64,000 nucleotides of DNA from Gavia stellata (GCF_030936135.1 NC_082606.1:5279255-5343254); one strand, 5' to 3'; numbered from the stretch's first letter, positions 53,201 through 64,000 are shown. Numbers and translations: made by a program. The notes: generated by a model from the sequence alone, not told the origin.

Positions 53201-56045
53201 TGTAGTCTAATAATGAACTACTCAGAAAAAAAATCCTTGCCAAAATACAAGAAATAAAGCAGATCACATATCAGTTGCCCAAGACCCTTTCTTTTACGTA
53301 AAGTTGCTACTCAAGCGCTTGCACGGTGCTTGTGAATGCAGACGCTGTACCCCTCTGTGAAAATACCTTCCAAATCTCAAATCACTCCCACCAGTTCAGC
53401 AAGAAAGCAGGTTTAGTTCCATGGTCACAGAATACATGCAGCTTAAACCTATTCCTATCTTTCCCCCCATGAAGAAGGGAGGAGGACAACAAAATGAGCC
53501 GTAAGTCTGCTAAAGCAATGTTACCCACCTACCAGCTGCCTTACTCAAGGCAGTGTTGTTCTCGGTACCCATGTGCAGCAGGCTACAGAAAGCTCTACCA
53601 TGGCTTATACTCCCACCCGTAGTTGTCTTACCACTGGATCTGGCAGTCCTGGTGACAAACCACAGCCCTGGCACTAGTTCCCTCAGGAACTTTCCTGCAT
53701 GCCAAGGAAGGGATTCTGCAGAAGTCTTATAAAAACCTCTGCTTTCATTGCTAGGTAATTAGAGACCAGAAAAAGCTATCTGACTTGAGAAAGTTTGTGA
53801 CTAAGTTTCTAGCACAATTTTCTTATTAGGTCACATTACAAAAGGTACCAGAGACTCTCCAACTCACTTCTGTCATGATGAAAGAGAAATGAAAACCTAT
53901 AATCAGTTTTATACATATATAAAAGTTAATGCAACAACAGACTGTGAGAAGTAACAGTCTTTCTTACAAAGATTTTTTTCAAATTCTGTAATACATTAAT
54001 GAAATATGTGGCCATTTACTACTACCATTTAAGTTGTCCAAAAAACCCAAAACACATTACGAAAATGTTTCTGAAAATAGACACACAGTTTGACTTTTTT
54101 TTTTTTTAAATAAACATCAAATGTCCACATGATATGAGCAGTACTAACAGACTCTATTTAAGACTAAACTGTGTAACCAGAAAAATCACTTGGCATTTCT
54201 GGAAGCATGACACCTGTTAAATCTCAGTACCTTCCCAGTGAAAATCTACACCTCAGCCCACAAATGGGAGACAGATCACCAAACGTGAGCCGTTATTACT
54301 TCGACTATTAAGTAAGTTCCTGTGGGGAGAACAGTTCTTTACCTCCTATATACAATTCTACCAGGCCACTGTACAGCTGTATGCCTGGAGTATAAGTGTA
54401 TTTGAAAACCAACCTGACAAATTAATGGAAGGAAGGTTCTTAAACATAGCTGTTGAGATATACTAGCACATTCAGCACATTAATAAATTATTGATTCCTG
54501 GAAATGATTGAAGTTTAACAAGGAAAGTTAGGCACCTGTTCTGGCCACTGTCCGGAGATGCCACATCAAGTGAATGAAATCCCAGCCTGATCAGTATGGC
54601 CAAATTGTTCATTTTTAAAATGTTCCTCACTTCCTCACAGCATGCACAACTACTACTCCCATATACTAACCTTCTGACCAGACCTCCTTTCCATCTACAG
54701 AAACTCCAACTAGAATACCTGGGATTCCTGCTTCATCCTGTCAAAAAAAAAGGACAGAAAACATTAAGAAGTATTTTACAGTTAGGAAACACCTCTTCCC
54801 AAACCCTAAAAATGCAAAAGCAATCCTACATATATATCTGCATATTGTTGTCACATTACAGTTGAAGTTTTGTTAAATACTAGTTAGGCCGAACTGGTGT
54901 AAACTGCTTTTGAGAAGCAGACGTTTTAATCCAGCAACTGGGAAAAATACATCTACCAACAATAATCATTTAAATAAAATAATTTATTTAACAATTTAAT
55001 TAAATTAGCAACCAGGGCATGCAAGAAAAGAATATGAACAAAACATTACAGAGTTAATACGCAATATGCAAACCGCAGCATCTATTAGCAAACAGAATTT
55101 CAAAGGCACTTCAGTTAGATTTTCAAAGTAACTACAACACGCTTTCCAAACAATCCCCTTGCCTCTCTCCTTCCCACAGCCTTTAAGGCCCTCCCTCGCT
55201 CTCAGATACCCCGTGCTGCACCATACTTCCACCAGCTCCCCGCACGAAGCTCTGCCTGGCCTAAGCTTCTGGCCCAAGCACTGACAGCCTCCACCGACAC
55301 GACGTTAAGAAGAAAAATGACGAAATACCCCGTAAGACCGCTACCGTGACATTCAGCCATTCACTTGCGATCGCTAAGCGGGAGCCCAACGGGAACCCGC
55401 AGGAGCTGCGGGCGGGGCGGAGGCCGTGAGCGCCCGCGGCGGGAGGGGAGGGGAGGGGAGGGGACGGGACGGGACGGGCAGGAGCGGCTCCTCACCGGGG
55501 CGCCAGCGGCTCGCGGCCAGCCCCGGCAGCTCGGCGGGGTTCGCCCTCCTCCTCGGGGCGCGGGGCGGCTCCTCAGAGCACGGCGCACACCATGCGCCGG
55601 GCGGGGCCCCCGAAAAACGACACCACCCCCCCCCCCCTTGACCGAAATCTCTTGCAGCGATGGCGAAGCCCACGGGAACGAGATACAAGCCCACCTCCCC
55701 CCTGACGGAGGTGAGGGCTGGCTCGCACTGCACCTGACAGGGGGTGCGACCCCCGGCGCCCCTTCAGCCCCGCTCGCTCAGCACCTTAATCCTTCGCAGC
55801 AGGTCCCTGCTCCTCTCGATGGCCGCGCCGAAGCCCCGAGGGGGCGGCAGCGGATTCGCCCCCTCCCCCTGCCCGCCGTCAGCCTCGCAGCCCGCCGGCA
55901 CCTTCACCCCCAGCGCCAGCCCCAGCGCCAGCCCCCAGCCCCAGGGCCGCGCCCCGGCAGCGTCGCCCCCTCGCCGGGGCGCCGACAGCCGCCCGGCCCG
56001 CCCGGGGGCCGCCGCCCGCCGGAGGGCCCGCGACAGGCCGTACAT
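46737..56045 (-). CDS. LACTB: LACTB, mitochondrial serine beta-lactamase-like protein (whole coding span, 6 exons)
   Basis: Penicillin-binding-protein/class C beta-lactamase fold hydrolase of the mitochondrial intermembrane space; the mammalian protein polymerises into filaments and is tied to lipid metabolism and tumour suppression (family knowledge). Six minus-strand exons, 56045-55785, 54737-54671, 52403-52213, 51855-51510, 49893-49728 and 47280-46737, join to 1575 nt, 524 aa (human about 547). Visible: an Arg/Ala-rich mitochondrial presequence, a hydrophobic segment WGWGLALGLALGVKV (about 35-49), the catalytic SISK tetrad Ser132-Lys135 (SxxK), YST at 294-296 in place of the family YSN, and HTGG at 456-459 in place of KTG. 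A Lys/Glu-rich insertion at about 197-262 is typical of LACTB. The start is the Met opening MYGLSRAL, comparable to MYRL in human. All introns are GT-AG. Confidence 0.96.
48819..48838. repeat. 20-bp palindrome (GT)n(AT)n(AC)n
   Basis: GTGTGTGTATATACACACAC, perfectly self-complementary, in LACTB intron 5. An alternating purine-pyrimidine tract, so prone to Z-DNA or cruciform formation and to length change. Confidence 0.75.
49728..49893 (-). CDS. LACTB: LACTB coding exon 5
   Basis: 166 nt completing Gly289 and coding SQFLYSTYGFTLLSAVVERV through to YNRA (343), plus two bases. YST at 294-296 aligns with the YSN motif of penicillin-binding-protein-like hydrolases. Acceptor TTCAAG|GTAGTC, preceded by a C12 run; donor GCAAG|GTAAAC. 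Confidence 0.95.
49916..49927. repeat. G12 run (C12 in LACTB transcript)
   Basis: Twelve G on the plus strand, 22 bp outside the LACTB exon 5 boundary. In the pre-mRNA it is C12 and forms the distal part of the polypyrimidine tract. Its length is likely polymorphic. Confidence 0.8.
50732..50790 (+). mobile_element. Degenerate CR1 LINE 3' tail
   Basis: Ends with two copies of the 8-bp CR1 terminal repeat, ATTCTGTG and ATTCTATG (50774-50789). Before them lies AAGTTCCTCAAAGTCCTC and ACTAACC, which resemble the diverged end of the CR1 3' UTR. CR1 elements are usually 5'-truncated, so a short fragment is expected. Antisense to LACTB in intron 4. The 5' limit is uncertain. Confidence 0.55.
51510..51855 (-). 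CDS. LACTB: LACTB coding exon 4 (charged insertion)
   Basis: 346 nt coding residues 174-288 plus one base. It starts VAITTRLLVSHLSGIRHYEK, passes through a low-complexity Lys/Glu/Asp stretch (about 197-262), and ends LKIFKNDPLFFKP. Acceptor ACCTAG|GTCGCT, donor ACCAG|GTGAGT. The open frame runs slightly past the donor. Confidence 0.95.
52213..52403 (-). CDS. LACTB: LACTB coding exon 3 (active-site SxxK)
   Basis: 191 nt coding residues 110-173. It contains GYADVENR and RIASISKCLTMMAVAKLWEE, where Ser132 and Lys135 form the SxxK nucleophile motif. Acceptor CTTAAAG|GTATGG, donor GAAAAG|GTATGT. Confidence 0.96.
54671..54737 (-). CDS. LACTB: LACTB coding exon 2
   Basis: 67 nt coding DEAGIPGILVGVSVDGKE to VWSE (88-109) plus one base. 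This is the first beta-strand region of the hydrolase domain. Acceptor TTGACAG|GATGAA, donor CAGAAG|GTTAGT. Confidence 0.95.
55441..55480 (+). repeat. GGGGA/GGGAC tandem run, G-quadruplex-prone
   Basis: A 5-bp periodic run with GGGGA units followed by GGGAC units, giving eight closely spaced G-tracts of three or more. It lies in LACTB intron 1, 300 bp inside the gene from exon 1, with the G-rich strand being the template for LACTB. Confidence 0.75.
55626..55637. repeat. C12 run
   Basis: Twelve C in LACTB intron 1, within the CpG island. A mononucleotide tract of uncertain true length. Confidence 0.75.
55785..56045 (-). CDS. LACTB: LACTB coding exon 1
   Basis: 261 nt, 87 codons, in the CpG island. 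Codes the presequence (MYGLSRALRRAAAPGRAG), the hydrophobic segment, a Pro/Gly-rich linker and AIERSRDLLRRIK. The donor is ATTAAG|GTGCTG, weak beyond the GT but required by the frame: the next residues are DEAGIPG, matching the family. Confidence 0.92.
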
Positions 56046-56397
56046 GGCGGGGCCGCGCGTCCTCGCCTCCGCCTCACCGGCTGCCCGCCAGGCAGCTCCA
56101 GCCGCTCCCGAGCGCTCGCTCGCCCGAGCTCCGAGCGCATCGAGCGGGGGCAGCCGCTCGCCTCAGGGCGTAGCGTGGCTCCGCGCCCGCTGGCGGCGGG
56201 GCAGGCGCGGCCCCGGAGCCGCTCGGGGCGAGCGGAGCCCCGGCGGGGACGGGCAGGCGGCACCGGCCCCCGGCGAGCTCAGCACCGCCTACCCCCGCTG
56301 CCGGGGGAAGCAGGTTCGTAACTCCTGCCAGCACCACCGCGGCCCTGGCAGAGAAGGCGAGCTCTACCCCAGGCTTTCCTTGCGCCGACCTGCGAGC

Positions 56398-56430
56398 GAA
56401 GGAGGGAGGGAAGGAGGGAGGGAAGGTGGA
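56398..56430 (+). repeat. GGGA-rich run upstream of LACTB
   Basis: Repeated GGAGGGAGGGAA-type purine tract about 360 bp upstream of the LACTB ATG. It has enough G-tracts for a G-quadruplex on the plus strand. Confidence 0.65.
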
Positions 56431-56479
56431 GGGTTCTGCAAGCCACGACCTGATTCCTGATCTTAACTCGGCACTCCGC

Positions 56480-59400
56480 AGCAAGTGTTTGCAGGATCAA
56501 ATGAAAAAACGCTGCTAAACCTATGCCAGGCAGAAGTAACGCAAAGCAAGCTAGGCTAACACCAAGATAAAACCTTTCAGCTGCAAGATGAGCATATTTG
56601 ATCTCGATTAGTGAGGAATTACTTACAAACGTTGGATTTTCCAACGCTGGTTTTAGAGTCAAGTTTCAGCCCAGAGCAGATGGCACAGCCAGCATTTGCT
56701 CACAGAGATAATTTTTCTGTGTACTTGCTCTCTTTAGACAGAGACTATGGGGAGATGGCAATGCCCTCCAATTGATGCTTTTAAACTATCTCAAAACCTT
56801 CCACATACTTGGTTTCCAATCAACTTTTAATAGCTCTCTCTAATGATTTGAATGTTGACTGAGCAGCAAGCTAAAGAGGCTGAAGAGTGACCAAAGAGTG
56901 ATAATATTACTCAAAAAGGCAGAAGAAGGGTTTTCAGTGCATCAGCAGATCCAGACTGACAGGTAGAGAGCACGTCAGCTAGATCCAAGTCCCATCCGAG
57001 GATACGTCCAATACCCAGGACCCTTGTGAGCTTTGCCAAGCAGATGAGTCTGCAGACTTGGGATCCTCACCTTTTACGGCAATTGAAGAGATTGTATGTG
57101 CCTAATGCAAAGGCAAATCCAGAGCCACTCAATGCTGTCAGCGGAATTGTTAGTCCACATGTCTAACTGGAGCATCAAAATATCTCCATTAGTATGAAGA
57201 TACTCAGTCATCGCCTTCCTATATGTCATTGCTGTGAAATTACTACTTGCAATCATGCTAAAGCAGATGACGTTGGGTCCAAAGAAGGTTAAAAAAAGCC
57301 CTCATTTAACAGTTCATTCCAGCCTTTTTTTACCACTCTTATTGCTCTTCTTTTGGATTCCAGACTACCTAGTCCAATAGTCCAAGTGCAAGAGGGGAGG
57401 GCAGGGAGGGACTAGTTTATATGAACTAAGCATGCCATGATCCAAGATGAACAGAAAATTCTAGAGGCGAAACCAAAAGCAGCAGAGCCCTTGGTATACT
57501 ATGGAGAATGCAATGGCATCCAAACAGTTGAGAAATGTTCATATTAGCCTTTCTTTTTAACTGTTCAAAGTCACTCCTCTCAAGGGAATGCCTTGGGGAC
57601 TGTTCTAACGACCTTAAACCCTGCGAAACACAAGTAGATGGAGTGGGATGTATCGCCACATAGCAATGCAAAAAGCTCCTTGTGCAGAAAGCCCACAGTG
57701 CCCAGTTTGATGGATTGTGCGGGGGTCTGCCATTTCTTTCTTGGACATTTTCTGGGGTATTTAGACAATGACTTAAAACCTGATGTATACATGTTGAAGG
57801 ATTCTTGAACAACAGCTAACAACCTTTAATAATGGCCACTCCATACATGTTATGGATATTGACAGAGAATACAACAGCTTAAAAATGCAAAAAACCAAGG
57901 CATGCTTGTAAGCAAAAGTGGGTAATCTGTCCTTTTAGAACTCTGCATATGCTCTGCTAGGAGAAAATTTTGAGATGTTAACCGAGGGAGTTCCATCTCC
58001 TTCATGTCCAATGATCTCAAAAACTGCAGGATTTGGCAGGAAGTCAGGCCAAATAGTTTTCATGCGTGAAGTCAAATGCAGACCAGATGCTACACTTCTC
58101 ACTGCAGGCATTTATTTCTCATTAGTATTTTCTCAATAAAACTCTGTTGCTTATCACAGTACAACTTCATACCCAACTGGTACAAGATGCTGTATTTACT
58201 TTCTCATAACTCATTTTCACTGTGTTAAACTGTCTCTGGAAGCATTTTGCAGCAGGATTCTCTGCATTCTTACATTAACCTGCTGAGTAGGAACACTCTT
58301 TGGCATCACACTTTTGAACAGGCCTAAGCCAGAAACAGATCTTGCCATTTTTCTCTGATTGCCTTAATGAAGAGCTTTGTGTTAAATCCAGTAGCACAAC
58401 ACAGGCTGCTGTTATCTGTGGTACCTTCCTCTAAGCTGCTGTTTTTAACTTTGAGTTGAGATATCAGGCTCATAAGCTTTTGAGAATTTTCTACTCTCAC
58501 TAATAGCAATAGAAAATGAGGACAGCAAGCACTAGGCTAATCCAATTCTAAATTTAACAAAAAACCCCAACGTTTTTCTTCTATCCTCATCCATCAGTCA
58601 CTTAGAAGTATAGGCACAGACTCTCAGCTGTAATCCATCTTCTTTATGTAACACAGCCAGAAAAGTCCATCTGGAGACCCCTCTGGCATGGTGGAAAAAC
58701 TCCACATGCTTTAGCCCTAAACCAGCTGGCTTTTCCTTCGCTCTGCCTCCTTGCCAAGCTGTACTTACCAGATTTGAAAAGCCTGTGTGAAGAGATGTGC
58801 CTTATTCGGATGATAAAGAATGGCGCGACACAATGGGTCTCTCGGCAAAGCAGGGCTGCGCTCACTCACCTCAATGCGGGCCAGCTTTTGAGTCTCACCA
58901 TCAAGAATCCTTTACGGCTTTATAGCCTTTGAGTAAGACGAACACCAAAGGCTCAATAACACGAGACCTTAAAACAACGTGCTTATGTATCTTCCTAGTC
59001 ATCTTGCTCTTGTAGTTGTATGTTACTGCGTTCACTAGCTTTTTCACAATACTGTTACTGTGTGAGCTGGGGAGCAACAACAAGGTGGGCAGTAGCTTTT
59101 ATACTGTTCTGCAGTGGTATGGCCCACCATCAAAGGGTGCAATATGCTCATTCTGCTGCTGGTGGTCAGCAGTATGTGGAAACATCAGATATCTGCAAAT
59201 TGTGAGGCTTCATCAGTATTTCTTAAAACATGACTCTCTAAAAAAAAAAATCCACAGGCATTTTGAAAACAACTTCATCACTTCTGTCAGTCCTCCTCCA
59301 TTTCTGCAAGGGCTTTTGTGGATCCTGATGTTTCAGCAACATTTAACAGATGTTATTATGACTGCTCCTGCTTGTAGAGCTGGACTTTGATCTCAGTATT

Positions 59401-61570
59401 TTTGCTATGATAATCTCATTTGCTTTTCTAGCTCACCGACGTGGCAAAATTCTACAGTGACATGCCCCTAAATTTAACATTTCCATTGAAATTGAAAAGA
59501 TGGGTAATGTTTTTAACAAACAACATTTAAGGTTTAAATGATAGGAAACAAGTGATGCTTATTAGTATTCCCCTGACAAAGGGCTGGTCTGTTCTGAAAT
59601 CATGAGCCCAGCTCTGCTCTGTCATCCTGTTAAATACCATTTGTAACTGCCACAGACCCAGACTGAAGCTTGCAGGTTGAGTTTGTAGGAAGGGCTTTTA
59701 AAAATTTAGGAAGTAGCAGTGCAAGGAAACTCCTTTGCTTTCTTCATTTGGATTTATTATGAAACAAGGAAATGTTCCATTAATCCAATGGATTCCAATT
59801 ATTCCAACAGTATTCCAATAATCAAAGATTGTAAGTGTTGTAAAGCCTTCTGAATCTGAAAATGTTGATTCCAATGGAAAATAATTAACAGAAAAAAGAT
59901 AAAATTGTCAAAGAGGACTGTAATTTTTATTTGTGCTAGATAAAATGAAGAAAAATAGAAAAGCAGCAATTAAAAAAATATCATCTATGTTTGTACACGT
60001 ACATGTAAAGAAAACTGATGTTGATGGAAAATGCAAAGAGTAAAGGGATAATGATTCCCTTGATCACACCTGATGTTTCTACTCTCAGTATAGGAATGAT
60101 TTAAAAAAACCCAAATTCCTTCTGAATTTGAAAAGACAACAAATAAAGGGAATGTTAGTGGCAGAGAGAAATCAAGCTCTGATTTCTCGCTCTCTTTTCA
60201 GAAGCAATTTCAGTTATTTGAGAACCAAGAGACAGGATTTTTATTCCCTTCTGGCTTGAAGCAGTCGTACAGCAGATGGCAGCCAGGAACCTTACGGGTT
60301 TAGCCAGTTGTTGGCAAAAGGGGTGGGTCCACTGCAGTGGGATCTCTCTCGGTTGTCACAGTCTTACTGAACTGAGTTGTTATGACAGATTCCTCACCTA
60401 CGCACGTTTTTTGTTTGGTCTTGGTCAGTATAGCAGTTCCCAGAGCATTATTATTTGCTGATCAAATAAGGTAACACCTGCATGATAACAGCGTATGTAA
60501 CATTTCAAGAACAGTGCTAACCCTGCCAGTGTGCACCAATAATGTTCCATGCTAGGACAGTTAGACCAAGTCAAAAAAACAGGCACCCCTTCCCCAAAAG
60601 GTAACTAAATAGGTGCATAATCACCGCTTGAAGATTAAAATCTTCCCCAAGTTGTTTCCTTTTTTTTTTTTTTCCTAAACTAAGATTACGGTTGGGTGAA
60701 TTCTCCAACAACTTAGCTGAGAAACATTAATCAGGAACAAATCTTTAAACATGTAAGATGTCTGGACCAGGAGAAAAAGTAGCATTAAAAACAGTGGGTC
60801 TTTAGACGCTGAGATCGACATGTTTATCATCAGCTCTGCTTGAACTATGATTCAGATATTTGTTAATCTTAAGTACTTGAGGAGTTTAGTTAAACATGAT
60901 GCACTTTTTCTACACTACACAGGAACACTGGTCCTGTTGTGGTCACACCAGCAGCACAGTCATCCATGTCCCCATCACAAGTTAACAGACAGGGCAGCAG
61001 TGGTAGTCCTCAAGCTCACCTAGGAGCCCAGCAGGGCTGGCCCTGCCCTCCAAGCAGCAGCTCCTACCTGGAGACTTGTGCAGCACCACAGGTTGGTGAC
61101 TTTATGGTGTTTTTTTTTTCCCCGACACACACACCATAGAAGGAACACGACTCTCCTTAGTTTACTCCATTTTCCTGTGTACTCAGGATGTGTCACCTGG
61201 GGATTGTTTACTTTTAATAAAATAGAATATGAAAGAGTTTTATAGTGCCACATTGTTACTGCCTTAGTTTTACAAGTTGCATGCAGTCTGACACAGTTCC
61301 TAGAAACAACAGCAAGGGAGTTCGGGAAATATTTTGCATGTCAGGGAAAGGAATGCTGAAAAGACCATGCTGTGATTACAGACCAGCCAAAGGGTACACA
61401 CATTTCTTTTTCTTCTTCACAAAAACATTAGTTTTGAAACTCTAGTTTCTCAGTGGTGATTTCCTCATACTTTTAATTCAGGGCCTACTTTAAACCTCTT
61501 GGAACTCAAAGGAAAAATAATTGTCACCAGCTGAAAGTAAGTAATGAAGGAACATTTGTGAAATACATCA
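56480..61570. other. Upstream flank of LACTB, no gene recognised
   Basis: Moderately AT-rich DNA with no exon I can assign. In the human order TPM1 should lie beyond LACTB, but none of its conserved final exons is visible here. Open frames on the minus strand at 57074-57300 and 57426-57822 were examined and not recognised. A cluster of TTCCA repeats lies at about 59770-59880. Confidence 0.6.
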
Positions 61571-61592
61571 GTGCAAAAAAAGAAAACTGCCA

Positions 61593-61931
61593 CCCCCCCC
61601 CCCCAAAAAAAAAAAAGGGAAAAAAGAGAGAAAGGAAAAAAGAGAGAAAGGAAAAAAGAGAGAAAGGAAAAAAGAGAGAAAGGAAAAAAGAGAGAAAGGA
61701 AAAAAGAGAGAAAGGAAAAAAGAGAGAAAGGAAAAAAGAGAGAAAGGAAAAAAGAGAGAAAGGAAAAAAGAGAGAAAGGAAAAAAGAGAGAAAGGAAAAA
61801 AGAGAGAAAGGAAAAAAGAGAGAAAGGAAAAAAGAGAGAAAGGAAAAAAGAGAGAAAGGAAAAAAGAGAGAAAGGAAAAAAGAGAGAAAGGAAAAAAGAG
61901 AGAAAGGAAAAAAGAGAGAAAGGAAAAAAGA
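61593..61931 (+). repeat. C12-A12 tract followed by 16-bp purine minisatellite
   Basis: C12 (61593-61604) and A12 (61605-61616), GGG, then 19 perfect copies of AAAAAAGAGAGAAAGG at 61620-61923 (304 bp) and a partial copy to 61931. I checked the phase at each 60-base line and it never slips. The plus strand is entirely purine from 61605 to 61931. Because 16 is not a multiple of 3, every frame reads a 16-residue KKREKGKKRERKKERKE-like repeat on one strand and an FLSFFLSLFFPFSLF-like repeat on the other, so the long open frames here are not genes. Confidence 0.95.
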
Positions 61932-64000
61932 CACCATACAGAATTACTTTCGGGTTTTCCTGATGTTATTCTCCAGGCAACAATCTCTTCTGGTAGAAAA
62001 CTGAGCACAGAGGACTGAGCAGTTCTGTCCCTAAGAATGGCTTCACATTTATCATTAGAACTCAGTTGCTGTGTATAAGCTTTTTACCCTCTCCAGCTTT
62101 TCTTCCCACTCAGTGACTGGTAGAGGTACAATATACCATGGAAAATGATGGCTTGCATAACTGCTACTCACACAATGCAAGAGGTTCCAGACAGCACCAG
62201 CGTCTCTGACTTTTCCAAGTATGTCTTTTCAGACTGAAGTATGCTGTTTCAAAACAAAGTAACAAATCACGGAAGGTGTGAAACACCTAAAAGATTAAAC
62301 ATATTAAGCATAAGGTATCATTCTGAAGCTCATATGCCCAAAGATACAATTATGAAGTGTAGGCACATAGGAAAGCTTTCCAGCTTGCTCTAGGAAGAGC
62401 TCCTCACAACTGGGTGATAACTACCTCTCTTTCCACCCTTTCCCCCCCAAATATAAAGCTCAATGAAAGGAACAAGTCCCAGACAACTACGTGTCAAGAA
62501 ATGTGGTAGTGAGAACTCTGCCTGCCTGACACTGACTTACTCAGGAGAGAAGCTGAACAGACGACCGCACTCAGTCATACCGAAGTGCCAGGGTCGAGTG
62601 TCACCACAGCAGGTGTCTACAAGTGAAGGAAGAAAAACAGCAGGCATGTTTGGTTGGACAGATACAGCAGCAGGAGGAAAAATGTGCTTCCAGATTCTGT
62701 ATGTGAATCTTCAGGCATTCCCCTGTGTGAAGAATACAGTCCTGATTTGCATTTACTGTCTATCTGTTCTTCTAGATAGAAGACACTAGATCCTTCTCAG
62801 CATCTATTCTTCTAGCAATTTTTCCATACCATTCAACATTACTTGAAGTTCCAGCATGTCTTTTTACTGATAACTTATTGTCATAAGCAAATGCTTCTCT
62901 GCAGTTCACACCAAATACCCATCCAGCTATACATGCATGCTGGTTGCCAGCTCATTTTCTGCACATTTACTGCTATGACTACCCCTTCTAGTGTGGTTTC
63001 ACCTACCTGTGCTGCAATTACACCTTCATTTCGCTCTGCACACATGTTCTGTGCCACTAAAAATGCTCTTCGTGAGAACTGAGCACAGATAGCTTGAGAA
63101 ACTGCACAAGCCAGTAAAAAACAGGAAAAGGCCTCTTATCAAATCAGTAACATCTCGGATATTTGGGTGGAGGCATTTGGCACTGGGCTTGCGTATTCTT
63201 ATGGGAGCGAGTCCCATGCATACTACAAACTCCATTCCTCTGCTTCGTATTATTGTTCCCAAGTTGAGGCATGTTTCAAAAGAGCCTCTCTAAAGATGTG
63301 TAAGTGCACAATTACTATATGCTACACAGATCAGTAAGAAGGGATTTTACTCTATCCCCTTTCCATAAATGTAAAACAAGAGTACATCAAGTTAATGGCA
63401 TTTACACAGATTTGTGCAGCAATAGGATAATTGCAAAAACTAAAGTAGGTATTTCTTTTGTACTTTTGCATGCAGAGCTATGAGAAACAACTAAGAAAAT
63501 TTGAAAAACTTCACTAGTGAGGAAAAATGACTGCCTGGGATGACTGACTTCTGCAGTAAGCACGAAGTGTGGGACAGTTTGTCCCTCCTGCCACTTGGAA
63601 TAACCCATCAGCTCCCTGGGTTGGAAATACCGTCATTTATTTCTTTGACCTTGAACCAAACCAAAGCCACTTCCATGTTTTAGATGCTACATATACTTCC
63701 TGGTGTATAGCAGTGTGCATCAGGTACACATACACACACTTAACTTACAGTTATACTTTAGTGTGATTAACATTACTCAGTAGAACAGTTTTACTAGCTG
63801 CATCCTCATCTTAATGTCTGCCACTCAGCTTGGATTCTTTTCACCCCTTCATCTCCAATAAAAACAATCTTGTAGTGCGAAGGTAAGCAAGATATTGATG
63901 CATGCATCAGAAAGGAATCAAGCTCAAGGTGTACTGATGCTGGAGGGGAAGCTGTGCTCTACTTAATGGATGATGTCATTTTTTCCAAGTGGTGTAATGA
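61932..64000. other. Distal flank, no gene recognised
   Basis: Unique-looking AT-rich DNA to the end of the window. A plus-strand frame of 108 codons at 62463-62789 has no recognisable motif or splice context. Nothing can be annotated with confidence. Confidence 0.5.

Larger units (their letters stand above)
47281..55784 (-). other. LACTB: LACTB introns 1-5
   Basis: Introns are 54738-55784, 52404-54670, 51856-52212, 49894-51509 and 47281-49727. Contents: G-rich runs in intron 1, a CR1-like tail in intron 4, and a G/T-rich block ending in T15 (49191-49205) plus a 20-bp palindrome (48819-48838) in intron 5. No embedded gene was seen. Confidence 0.85.
55370..56430. promoter_or_regulatory. LACTB: CpG island / LACTB promoter
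   Basis: GC-rich island around LACTB exon 1 (ATG at 56045). It extends into intron 1 on one side and about 400 bp upstream on the other. No TATA box is obvious. G-rich repeats flank exon 1 at 55441-55480 and 56400-56430. Open frames of 100-300 codons on both strands here are compositional. Confidence 0.8.

Noticed and set aside
55361..56662. Frames up to 318 codons on both strands around LACTB exon 1
   Set aside because: Same composition effect. Only 56045-55785 on the minus strand matches LACTB.
59016..59390. Plus-strand frame of 124 codons upstream of LACTB
   Set aside because: No recognised domain, mixed low-complexity ends and no supporting splice or promoter signal.
61524..62008. Open frames of 130-148 codons on both strands, rich in Lys/Arg/Glu or Phe/Leu/Ser
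   Set aside because: They are read-through of the 16-bp purine array, which has no stop in any frame; the peptides simply repeat every 16 residues.

Overview
This is a 64 kb stretch of vertebrate nuclear DNA, most likely from a bird or another sauropsid. The reasons are spliced genes with GT-AG introns, CpG-island promoters, AT-rich and repeat-poor introns, no Alu- or L1-like sequence that I could see, and one short tail typical of the CR1 LINEs of birds and reptiles. Gene content and order match the RAB8B - RPS27L - LACTB block of human 15q22, in inverted orientation. The species cannot be fixed from the sequence alone. Three complete protein-coding genes were rebuilt exon by exon, with every junction in frame. 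Layout: RAB8B lies on the minus strand with 8 coding exons (30943 down to 6839, 207 aa). Its first intron is 16.5 kb, and the DNA below 6839 is probably its long 3' UTR followed by flank. RPS27L lies on the plus strand with 4 coding exons (38386 to 42712, 84 aa) and a clear poly(A) signal at 42854. LACTB lies on the minus strand with 6 coding exons (56045 down to 46737, 524 aa). RAB8B and RPS27L are head to head, 7.4 kb apart. RPS27L and LACTB are tail to tail, 4 kb apart. Each gene starts in a GC-rich CpG island (about 30.2-31.4, 37.9-38.9 and 55.4-56.4 kb). The remainder, including 56.5-64 kb upstream of LACTB, holds no gene I can defend. The genes are neighbours but not a functional pathway: RAB8B is a vesicle-traffic GTPase, RPS27L a ribosomal protein paralogue, and LACTB a mitochondrial serine hydrolase related to bacterial penicillin-binding proteins and beta-lactamases. 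Non-genic structure worth noting: a perfect 19-copy array of a 16-bp all-purine unit at 61620-61923, preceded by C12 and A12 runs; a ZNF143/THAP11-like site in the RAB8B CpG island; G-quadruplex-prone runs beside LACTB exon 1; a 12-C run in the acceptor region of LACTB exon 5; a 10-bp hairpin inside a 34-bp tandem duplication in RAB8B intron 1; and a T12A12 palindrome in RPS27L intron 2. I found no CRISPR array, operon, prophage, intact transposon or plainly new system. The long open frames in the CpG islands and the purine repeat are composition artefacts.
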